A stretch of DNA of 64,000 bases from an uncultured Rikenellaceae bacterium (GTDB lineage Bacteria > Bacteroidota > Bacteroidia > Bacteroidales > Rikenellaceae), in assembly GCA_944326945.1 (NCBI GenBank), contig CALVFY010000001.1, positions 62,001 to 126,000 on the forward strand. Reading direction: 5' to 3'. Position numbers and translations under genes: made by a program. Of the stretch, positions 24,890-32,719 are shown piece after piece. Position 1 is the first letter of the stretch. Every line of letters starts with the position of its first letter. The notes under the pieces are model-generated. The model saw only the letters and a list, made by a program, of their open reading frames with translations, searched no databases and was not told the origin of the DNA.

Positions 24890-27800
24890 TTAAAATGTTA
24901 GATTGACGCCGAAGGTGAATGTTTTTGCGACGGGATAGACTCCGTCGTCAACTCCTTTGTTGCTGAATCCAACTTCGGGATCCAGCCCGCTGTATCCTGT
25001 GATTGTCAGTAGGTTTTGACAGGAGAACATGAGCCGGACATTTTCGATCGAAAGATGTTTCAGCCATTTGGACGGAAGCTTGTAGGCTAAGGACAGGTTG
25101 CGTAATTTGATGAAGTCTCCGCTTTCTGTGAAATAGTCCGAAACGCGGAAATTGTTGTTCATGCCCCCGGTTGTCAGACGCGGAATCGTGCAGTTCCGGC
25201 TTCCTTCGGGGTCTTCAGGATTCCATGCGTTCAGTATCTCTTTCGAGGCATTGAAGCCGGTGCCGGTATTGCTGTGCAGGTATATTTTCGAATTGTTGTA
25301 AATGGTCACGCCTGCGACTCCACTCCAAAACATGTTGAATTCAAAGTTCTTGTAAGCCAGGTTTACATTCAGTCCGAATGTGTATTTCGGGAAGGGATTG
25401 CCCAGATAAATCCGGTCGTCGTTGGAGAACTGTCCGTCGTCGTTCCGGTCGACAAATTTCACTTCACCCGGGCGGGCGTTGGGCTGCAGTATGGTTCCGT
25501 CGGACGAGGTATGGAGGAGTACTTCTTCATAGGACTGGAACAGCCCGTCTGTTTCATATCCCCAGAATGTGTAAATAGGATATCCTACTTTAGACCATAT
25601 CTTGTCGTTCACGGAGACGTAAGTCAGGTTGTCTACATATTTGACGAATGTATTTTTCAATGTGGCGAAGTTGGCATTGATATCGTAATGGAAATCACCC
25701 ACACTGTTTTTGTAGGCGACCATTAATTCGACACCGGTATTCTTTACCTGTCCGAAGTTGATCTCCGGTCCGCCGTCGTAGCCGGTAATCTGGCTTACGT
25801 CTTTGGTCGTAATCATGTCGTGGTTCATCTTTCGGAAATAATCCACACTGATCGACAAGTTGCTTTTGAATAGATTCATGTCCAGGCCGACATTGAACTG
25901 CTCCGAAGTTTCCCAGCGTAAATCCGGATTTGACGGACGGTTGTAGACATAGCCGTATTGCAGTTGTTGGGACTCTCCCAAGGAGGCCGTCGTCTGGGAC
26001 ATCAGTGCATTGAAGCCGTATCGGCCTAAGCCGGACAGGTTGCCCAGTTTACCCCAACTGACCCTTAATTTGGCATAATCGATCAGTTTGATGTTTTTCA
26101 TGAATTTTTCTTCGGATAGAACCCAGCCTCCAGATATGGAGGGATAGAGTCTCCAGCGGTTTTTCCCGATCAGTTTGGACGAACCGTCTCGGCGCAGGGT
26201 GAAACTGAACAGATATTTTGATGCGTAATTGTAGTTCAGACGTCCTACATAAGACAGCATCCGTTCCTGATCGAAACTGTCGGTCGGTCGGGGATATTCG
26301 TCCATGATGGCGTTGGCATACATCCGGTAATGCTCCTCTTCGGAGACGAAACCGTCGGCAGAGACGGAAAAGGCGTAGTTCTCATCGGCCTGGTAGGTAT
26401 ATCCCAAAAGTGCCGAAATGCTGTGTTGATTGAAGGTCCGGTCATATGTCAGAAGTTGCTCTGCCAATAGGCGGGTCGCCCTTCCATAACGAGATTTCAA
26501 TGTATTGGTGAATGTCTTTTTTCCTGGTTCGGGAACCATGAATGTGAAGGCCCTGGAGGGGTTTTGCAAATTCTCGTAGCTGAAATTGGACCGGAATTTA
26601 AGACCTTCGGTAAAAAGTTTGACTTCCACATAGGGATTGATCATCGTGCGGACATAGCTGTTGTTGTCGTCTCGTCGAAGTAAAGTCGCTACAGGGTTTT
26701 TCAGGTCGCCGAAGAAACTGGCGTATTCTTCGGGTGCCACACCGCCGAAACTTCCGTCGTCGTTGTAAACCCGGGCGCTCGGAGGGTAGGCGAGTGCCTG
26801 GCGGAGGACTCCTCCGATCCCTCCGACCGGAGCTCCGAGCGAATTGGTGTAGGCGAGTGAAAATGTCTCTCCTATTTTCAGCCAGGGAGTGATGTCGAAG
26901 TCCGAATTGACCCGAAAGGAGTAGGAGGTAGAATGGGAGTTGAGGATGATTCCTTCGTCGTTCCGATACTGGCCGCCCACATAGACCCTATGTTTCGCCC
27001 CTCCGGTCGAGATGCTTACATTGTAGTCCTGCACGATGCCGGTCTGAAACAGTTCATTGACCCAGTTGGTTCGGTTGATCTGACCGTCCCAGTAAAAATC
27101 TTCATGGGCCGGGTTAAAGGCGCTCGGCAGCTCTTTCCCGTCTCCCAGATACGAACGGCGCTGCATTTCCAGATATTCGGAGGCGGATAGTGGTTCGTAT
27201 AGTTTGCCGTGGGTGCGGATTCCTACCTTCGCGTCGAATTCTACCCGTATTTTGTCGCGGTTTCCTTTTTTCGTTGTTACCAGAATGACTCCTCCCGATG
27301 CTCTTGCTCCGTAAATGGAGGCCGAAGCATCTTTTAGGACGGAAATGGACTCTATGTCGTTGCTGTTTACGAAAGCCCCGTTATAGACGACTCCGTCCAC
27401 GACCCAGAGAGGACTTTCCGAGTTGAGTGAACCCATACCGCGGATTCTGACGAAGGGTTCACTGTTGGGGCTTCCTCCGTTGTTCAATACGGTGATACCG
27501 GGAGCCATTCCTTGGAGCAATTCGGCATTGCTGCCCACGGACATGGTATTCGTTTTCGATGGCTTGACATCCACTACGGCACCTGTCAGAGACTTTTTTG
27601 TTTGGGTACCATAACCTACGACCACCAGTTGATCTATGTCTACGGCATCGGGTTTCATGGAGAAATTGATGACGGTTTGGGCATTTACCGTGATTTCCTG
27701 AGTGATATAGCCCATGTAGGAACAAACCAGTATCGCATGCTTGTCGGGAACGGAGATACTGTATTCGCCTTTTATATCAGAGGATATTCCTGTCGTACTA

Positions 27801-28024
27801 CCTTTGATCACAATGCTCGCGCCGATGATGGGCGAACCTTTTTCGTCGGTTACTTTGCCGGATATGGGAATCGCCGATGCTGTCGTGGCTGAGGACACGG
27901 ACGATGCTGCGACATGGAGCGGAAAGTTTAACAAGGCTATGAACAGGAGGAAAAATGCAGTCGCTGTTACGAGATGGCCTTTCTTTTTCTTGCTCGAAAA
28001 CGATTGAAGAATTGTTTCTTCCAT
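24890..28024 (-). CDS. SusC/RagA-like TonB-dependent transporter
   Basis: 1044 residues from ATG 28024; the frame continues to 28072. Order of parts: signal/transmembrane start (MEETILQSF, then a hydrophobic stretch), regulatory-like domain (ISGKVTDEKGSPIIGASIVI), TonB box and plug (DQLVVVGYGTQTKKSLTGA, RIRGMGSLNSESPLWVVDG), and barrel. First gene of a ten-gene leftward operon that runs to 11911 with gaps of 12-60 nt. No promoter of the standard type is evident upstream; a 15-bp palindrome and a long inverted repeat are present there instead. Confidence 0.94.
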   Translation of the reverse strand: MEETILQSFSSKKKKGHLVTATAFFLLFIALLNFPLHVAASSVSSATTASAIPISGKVTDEKGSPIIGASIVIKGSTTGISSDIKGEYSISVPDKHAILVCSYMGYITQEITVNAQTVINFSMKPDAVDIDQLVVVGYGTQTKKSLTGAVVDVKPSKTNTMSVGSNAELLQGMAPGITVLNNGGSPNSEPFVRIRGMGSLNSESPLWVVDGVVYNGAFVNSNDIESISVLKDASASIYGARASGGVILVTTKKGNRDKIRVEFDAKVGIRTHGKLYEPLSASEYLEMQRRSYLGDGKELPSAFNPAHEDFYWDGQINRTNWVNELFQTGIVQDYNVSISTGGAKHRVYVGGQYRNDEGIILNSHSTSYSFRVNSDFDITPWLKIGETFSLAYTNSLGAPVGGIGGVLRQALAYPPSARVYNDDGSFGGVAPEEYASFFGDLKNPVATLLRRDDNNSYVRTMINPYVEVKLFTEGLKFRSNFSYENLQNPSRAFTFMVPEPGKKTFTNTLKSRYGRATRLLAEQLLTYDRTFNQHSISALLGYTYQADENYAFSVSADGFVSEEEHYRMYANAIMDEYPRPTDSFDQERMLSYVGRLNYNYASKYLFSFTLRRDGSSKLIGKNRWRLYPSISGGWVLSEEKFMKNIKLIDYAKLRVSWGKLGNLSGLGRYGFNALMSQTTASLGESQQLQYGYVYNRPSNPDLRWETSEQFNVGLDMNLFKSNLSISVDYFRKMNHDMITTKDVSQITGYDGGPEINFGQVKNTGVELMVAYKNSVGDFHYDINANFATLKNTFVKYVDNLTYVSVNDKIWSKVGYPIYTFWGYETDGLFQSYEEVLLHTSSDGTILQPNARPGEVKFVDRNDDGQFSNDDRIYLGNPFPKYTFGLNVNLAYKNFEFNMFWSGVAGVTIYNNSKIYLHSNTGTGFNASKEILNAWNPEDPEGSRNCTIPRLTTGGMNNNFRVSDYFTESGDFIKLRNLSLAYKLPSKWLKHLSIENVRLMFSCQNLLTITGYSGLDPEVGFSNKGVDDGVYPVAKTFTFGVNLTF

Positions 28025-28143
28025 AATAAATGCATGTTGAGTGAATGTCTTCGCGAAAGTGGACATATCCACATGGTTAGTAAAAATGGGACGATCGAGA
28101 TGTCAACATATTTGTATTTTTAACAACTGTTTGACTGGGTAGT

Positions 28144-28158
28144 GTTTCATGATGAAAC
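28144..28158. promoter_or_regulatory. 15-bp palindrome upstream of SusC operon
   Basis: GTTTCAT-G-ATGAAAC, 7-bp arms with a single central base, 120 nt upstream of the SusC start codon. It may be an operator; no other copy was found in the window. Confidence 0.35.
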
Positions 28159-28174
28159 TCGGGAGAGATGTATA

Positions 28175-28256
28175 ATTCCGGATTCGGATCGGTTCTCGGA
28201 AAAGATCGTCAGAAAGCTTTGGGCTGTTTCCTTATGGATCGTTCCGAATCCGGAAT
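28175..28256. repeat. 14-bp inverted repeat with 54-nt spacer
   Basis: Arms 28175-28188 and 28243-28256 are perfectly complementary (ATTCCGGATTCGGA and its complement). It lies just after the stop of the GH109 gene, so it could end that transcript, though the loop is long for a terminator. Alternatively it belongs to the SusC operon control region. Confidence 0.6.
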
Positions 28257-28278
28257 GAAAGGTATACGGGGCGGTTGA

Positions 28279-29727
28279 TTATTTTTTCAGGTATTCTGCG
28301 ATATCGGTGTCGCCTCCGCCTCTCAAGGACATGTCTACCTTTTTGTTCGTTTTCCAGGAGCCACAGGTGAAGTCGGGGAAATCTATCGAGTTCGACCTGT
28401 TGGCGCAGGACCATACGCTGAGCGGGCTGACACTACTCCATGCAGCCGCATCGTATACGTCCATGTCCATAGGCAAGCCGTTTCGCAGGCAGTCGATCAG
28501 TCTCCAGTCCATGATGAAGTCGGCTCCACCGTGTCCACCCACGATGTTTGCGGCGTGTTGCAGGTGTTTGAGCAACTCCGGCGAATATTGTTCTACGAGT
28601 TGGTCCACCTTTTCCTGTGGAAGGAATTCGTGTCCGAAAGCGATTTTCCCGGGCAGTGGGTATTTCTGAACGAAACCTTTCGTGCCGCTTAGGATGTGGA
28701 TGCGGCTGTACGGACGAGGTGAGGCCGCGTCGTGCTGAACCATGATGGTTTTTCCGTTGACTGTACGGATGATGGAGGTGTTGGTGTTACCCCGGAACTT
28801 CAATTTGGTGAATTGCTTGTAGTAGTCGTTTTCTTTGGCCAGCCGTTCGGCCAGAGGGCCGAGTCCGAAATCGTTACAAGACATGGAACTCATATAATCG
28901 AAACGATCTCCTCTGTTGATGCCCAATGCCATGCTGACCGGACCCAATCCGTGTGTGGGATAGAGGTTGCCGCTTTTTTGCTGTTCTTTGTATCTCCAGA
29001 CATGCTCTTCTTTTGGATCGGTGACGGGTTGTCCGAAGGCTCCTTCGAGGCAGTCGTGTATGTAGGCGCAGTCCGTATGGACCAGCTCCCCCAACAAGCC
29101 TGCCTGGACCATGGATAAAGTGGCCAGTTCGAAAAAGTCGTATACCATATTTTCCAACTGAACGCAGTGTTTGCGAGTACGCTCGGATGTCTCGATAAGT
29201 TGCCAAGCTCCTTCGAGCGTAGGTGCGGCAGGTACCTCCACTGCGGCATGCTTGCCACATTCCATGGCGTACGTTGCTACGGGAACGTGCCATTTCCATG
29301 GTGTGGCTATGTACACGAGATCTACGTCGTCTCGTTCGCACAGCCCTTTCCATGAGTAGTCGTCTCCGAAATATTCGGCAGCGGCGGGCAGTCCTTTGTC
29401 GGTCAGTTTTTTCTGGTTCTCTTTGACGGCTTTCTCGCGCAGGTCGCACAATGCGGTGATTTGTGTGTTTTTGATATTGAGAATACGTGTTACCGCTGCT
29501 CCGCCACGGGCACCGACTCCCACATAACCGATACGTACGGTGGGAATTTTGGGCGCAGCGTAGTTGCACATGTTGAATACCTGTTTACGGGTGGCGGATT
29601 TGCGAATAGACTCTTTGAGCTTGTCTTCTGCTTCGCGGATTGTTCCTGCACCGGTGAATCCTGTAAACAGAGCACCTGCGGCGCCTAAGGCGGATACCTC
29701 CAGGAATTTTCTTCTGTCCATTTTCAT
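28279..29727 (-). CDS. GH109-like NAD-dependent alpha-N-acetylgalactosaminidase / Gfo-Idh-MocA protein
   Basis: 482 residues. A Tat-type leader (DRRKFLE) is followed by a Rossmann domain (RIGYVGVGARGGAAVTRIL, EVPAAPT) and the C-terminal oxidoreductase fold. The segment YPTHGLGPVSMALGINRGD and the late HGGADFIMD are marks of GH109, which removes alpha-linked GalNAc by an NAD-assisted elimination. It is the second of two tandem paralogues (136 nt apart). Some members of this family do not act on GalNAc, so the exact sugar remains open. A weak partial copy of the GntR-type element is seen at 29785-29798. Confidence 0.82.
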   Translation of the reverse strand: MKMDRRKFLEVSALGAAGALFTGFTGAGTIREAEDKLKESIRKSATRKQVFNMCNYAAPKIPTVRIGYVGVGARGGAAVTRILNIKNTQITALCDLREKAVKENQKKLTDKGLPAAAEYFGDDYSWKGLCERDDVDLVYIATPWKWHVPVATYAMECGKHAAVEVPAAPTLEGAWQLIETSERTRKHCVQLENMVYDFFELATLSMVQAGLLGELVHTDCAYIHDCLEGAFGQPVTDPKEEHVWRYKEQQKSGNLYPTHGLGPVSMALGINRGDRFDYMSSMSCNDFGLGPLAERLAKENDYYKQFTKLKFRGNTNTSIIRTVNGKTIMVQHDAASPRPYSRIHILSGTKGFVQKYPLPGKIAFGHEFLPQEKVDQLVEQYSPELLKHLQHAANIVGGHGGADFIMDWRLIDCLRNGLPMDMDVYDAAAWSSVSPLSVWSCANRSNSIDFPDFTCGSWKTNKKVDMSLRGGGDTDIAEYLKK

Positions 29728-29863
29728 AATATTTAATTTTTAGGTTGATGTATTTTGTTTTTCGGTGTTTCGTTTCGAATGAAGAATGTTTATGCGGAAT
29801 TGTTATATATCTTAAAATAGCGGGTTGTCGACCTTTTCAAAACAGGAGAGGCATTTTCTGCGA

Positions 29864-31327
29864 TCAGTTTTTATCTGGTTGATTTGATTGTGGATTGCCT
29901 ATGATTTGAGTGTCGCCTCCGCCCCGAAGAGACATGTTTACGGGACGATTGGTCGTCCATGCTCCTCTGGTGAAATCCGGAAAGTCGATAGAATTGGACC
30001 GATTGGCACAGGACCATATACTGAGTGGTGTCACAGAACTCCATGCGGCTGCATCGTATACATCCATGTCGAGAGGTAATCCGTTGCGCAGACAGTCTAT
30101 AAGTCGCCAGTCCATGACGAAGTCAGCGCCTCCGTGTCCGTCGAGGGCCTGTCGGAATGATTGAACATGACGGATCAGCTCGGGTGAATAGCGCGTTGTC
30201 AGCCGGTCGGTCTCTTGCTGGGGCAGGAATTCGTGTCCGAAAGCGATTTTCCCGGGCAGTGGGTATTTCTGAACGAATCCTTTGGTGCCGCTGAGTAAAT
30301 AGATCCGGCTGTACGGACGGGGAGACGCTGCGTCGTGCTGGAGCATGATGGTTTTTCCGTTTGCCGTGCGGATAATGGAAGTGTTGGTATTGCCTCGGAA
30401 TTTCAGTTTGGTGAATTGACGGTAATAGTCGTTTTGTTTTGCTAATTCCTGTGCGAGCGGGGCCAGTGAAAAATCGTTACAGGACATGGAACTCATGTAA
30501 TCGAAACGGTCACCCCTGTTGATTTTCATGGCCATGCTGACCGGACCGAGTCCGTGGGTGGGGTAAAGATTTCCGCTTTTGAGTTGTTCCTTGTAGCGCC
30601 ACACGGAACTTTTCTCTCCATTGCGGGGCGGTTCTCCGAATGTATATTTCAGCACATCGTGAATATAGGCCCCTTCGCCGTGGATCAACTCTCCCAAGAG
30701 CCCGGATTGTACCATATTGAGTACGGACATTTCGAATGGATGATAGACCATGTTCTCCAGTTGGAAGCAGTGACGCCGGGTTTTTTCAGAAGTGTTTACG
30801 AGATGCCAGGCTTCCTCGATGGTTCGTGCGGCAGGGACTTCCAAGGCGACGTGTTTTCCGCATTGCATGGCGTATACGGCCATCGGAACGTGCCATTCCC
30901 AAGGCGTGGAGATATAAATCAGATCGAGATCTTGCCGTTCGCATAGTTTTTTCCAGCCATCCGGGTCGTTTGCATATTCAGTCGCGCGATAACCCCGATT
31001 TTCAAAAAGGATCTGCTGGCATTGCTTGACCTGTTTTTCAGACAGGTCGCACAGAGCCTTGACCTCGATTTGACCTATGTTTACAATGCGGCGTACGGCT
31101 TCCTTACCTCTGCTGCCAAGTCCGATGTATCCGATCCGTACAACGGGAATAGCCGGGGCAGCGTAATTGCACATATTGAAAGTCTGTTCTCCGGCAGATG
31201 TTTGCGGAGGAGTGTTGCTGATTGCCTCGATTTCTCGTAAAGTGTAGCCTGAGGCGAATCGGAAAGGTACTATTCCGGCCAGGCTCCATGCGGATATTTT
31301 GAGAAATTTACGTCTGTCGATGATCAT
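29864..31327 (-). CDS. GH109-like NAD-dependent glycosidase, tandem paralogue
   Basis: 487 residues with a Tat-type leader (DRRKFLK), nucleotide-binding loop RIGYIGLGSRGKEAVRRI and EVPAART, and the GH109 marks YPTHGLGPVSMAMKINRGD and HGGADFVMDWRLIDCLRNGL. Most of the sequence matches the neighbour at 28279-29727, with near identity over the THGLGP and RPYSRI regions, so the two genes come from a duplication. It is the first gene of the pair, with a promoter-like TAATTTTG at 31366-31373 and a GntR-type element right upstream. Confidence 0.83.
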   Translation of the reverse strand: MIIDRRKFLKISAWSLAGIVPFRFASGYTLREIEAISNTPPQTSAGEQTFNMCNYAAPAIPVVRIGYIGLGSRGKEAVRRIVNIGQIEVKALCDLSEKQVKQCQQILFENRGYRATEYANDPDGWKKLCERQDLDLIYISTPWEWHVPMAVYAMQCGKHVALEVPAARTIEEAWHLVNTSEKTRRHCFQLENMVYHPFEMSVLNMVQSGLLGELIHGEGAYIHDVLKYTFGEPPRNGEKSSVWRYKEQLKSGNLYPTHGLGPVSMAMKINRGDRFDYMSSMSCNDFSLAPLAQELAKQNDYYRQFTKLKFRGNTNTSIIRTANGKTIMLQHDAASPRPYSRIYLLSGTKGFVQKYPLPGKIAFGHEFLPQQETDRLTTRYSPELIRHVQSFRQALDGHGGADFVMDWRLIDCLRNGLPLDMDVYDAAAWSSVTPLSIWSCANRSNSIDFPDFTRGAWTTNRPVNMSLRGGGDTQIIGNPQSNQPDKN

Positions 31328-31365
31328 ATTCGGGAAGCTGATTGTATCGAATGAAATTTGTCTTT

Positions 31366-31373
31366 CAAAATTA
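31366..31373 (-). promoter_or_regulatory. Probable -7 box for the GH109 pair
   Basis: TAATTTTG on the minus strand, 39 nt before the ATG at 31327. The GntR-type element lies directly upstream (31379-31392), between the -7 and -33 positions. Confidence 0.5.
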
Positions 31374-31378
31374 GAAAA

Positions 31379-31392
31379 TATGTTTATACATA
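31379..31392. promoter_or_regulatory. Candidate GntR operator, site 1
   Basis: TATGTTTATACATA; one base different from the element at 36223-36236. On the minus strand it contains GTATAAAC, which fits the GTNTANAC core known for HutC-type GntR regulators. A further half-site (TATGTATG) is at 31401-31408. Confidence 0.55.
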
Positions 31393-31473
31393 CTGCTGTT
31401 TATGTATGACTTTTTGTGGGTAAATTCGAATTTTGGGGGAAGGGAGGCGTTCATACATTACAAAAACGGTGTG

Positions 31474-32640
31474 TCAGGTGGCGGTGGGAGGTGGAAATTT
31501 GTAAATACATATGTGGGTGTAAGTGTCTCCGGGATCCAGCCGGGCCGAAGGAAAATTCGGGTGATGAGGTGCGTCAGGAAAGTTTTGGGTTTCCAATGCG
31601 AAAGCTCCCCTGTATGTGTAGATATGTCCGGATTTTCCACGGACGGAATCGTCCAGAAAATTGCCCGAATAGAATTGGATTCCCGGCTGGTCCGACCATA
31701 CTTCCATGCGGCGGCCTTTGCTGGGCTCGTAGACGGAGGCCACCAGTTTTGTCTGACCGGGAACGAAATCCGTAATGACCCAGTTATGGTCGTATCCCTG
31801 GCCGTAAATTATTTGTTCATGACTGTTATCTATTTGGTCCGCGATACGTGTAGGAGTGCGGAAATCGAAGGGAGTGTTTTCTACCGGCATGATTTCGCCG
31901 GTGGGGATTTGAAGACGATCGGTTGGTGTGATATGGTCGGCATAAATCGTTAGGAAGTGGTCGGTTATATTGCCTTCGCCGGCTCCTTTGAGATTGAACA
32001 TGGCATGATGCGTCAGGTTGACGATCGTAGGACGGTCGGTGGTCGCCGAATATTTGATTATGAATTCATTTTCCTCTGTCAGTGTGTAATCTGCCGTGAT
32101 ATGGAGGGTGCCGGGAAAACCGTTGTCTCCGTTGGGGGATGTGTGTGAGAGCCGGATACTGTGTCCGGTCAGGCTGTCGACGTGCCATACTACCATATCC
32201 AGTCCGTTTCGACCTCCGTGAGAGGTGATGCCGTTTGGATTTGCGTTGAGGGAGTATTCGATTCCGTTCAGTGAAAATCCGCCTTGTGCGATGCGGTTGG
32301 CGTAGCGGCCGATAATCGGACCGAAAAAGCGGGTTTCGGAATCATTCAGGTATTGTCCGATATGGGAACATCCCAGAACGATGTCGTCGAGATGGCCTGA
32401 GCGGTCGGGTGTCCAAAGAGCCACTATTCGTCCGCCGAAATTGGTGACTTGGGCAATAAGACCGTTCCCGGAGCGGAGTGTGTATAGGTCGACATGAGCG
32501 CCATGGATCGTCGTGTCGAAATTTTTACAATCGAGCAGGATGATATTCTGACTCGGACGATGGCATGCTGATAATCCGGACAGGAGAATGAGGCAAAGGA
32601 GTCCTTGTCGAGGAATATACTTTATGGCGGAGAATTTCAT
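31474..32640 (-). CDS. Aldose 1-epimerase (mutarotase) lipoprotein
   Basis: 388 residues. A lipobox (LSGLSAC) marks it as a lipoprotein, so it would work in the periplasm or at the surface and not in the cytosol. GalM signatures: GRYANRI, SHGGRNGLD, NLTHHAMFNL with the acid histidine, YDHNW and ALETQNFPDAPHHPNFPS with the catalytic Glu. It interconverts alpha and beta anomers of sugars released by the glycosidases. It follows the second GH92 gene by 79 nt and probably shares its transcript. Confidence 0.9.
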   Translation of the reverse strand: MKFSAIKYIPRQGLLCLILLSGLSACHRPSQNIILLDCKNFDTTIHGAHVDLYTLRSGNGLIAQVTNFGGRIVALWTPDRSGHLDDIVLGCSHIGQYLNDSETRFFGPIIGRYANRIAQGGFSLNGIEYSLNANPNGITSHGGRNGLDMVVWHVDSLTGHSIRLSHTSPNGDNGFPGTLHITADYTLTEENEFIIKYSATTDRPTIVNLTHHAMFNLKGAGEGNITDHFLTIYADHITPTDRLQIPTGEIMPVENTPFDFRTPTRIADQIDNSHEQIIYGQGYDHNWVITDFVPGQTKLVASVYEPSKGRRMEVWSDQPGIQFYSGNFLDDSVRGKSGHIYTYRGAFALETQNFPDAPHHPNFPSARLDPGDTYTHICIYKFPPPTAT

Positions 32641-32719
32641 GGTCGCTTGTAGGTTGGATTCGTGGGGTTTGCTGCGGACGGCCGCAGGTGTGGTAGTTGG
32701 GATAAAAAAGGGGCGTTTT

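Noticed and set aside
29785-29798. Fourth GntR operator between the two GH109 genes
   Set aside because: Only 10 of 14 bases match and no promoter is next to it.
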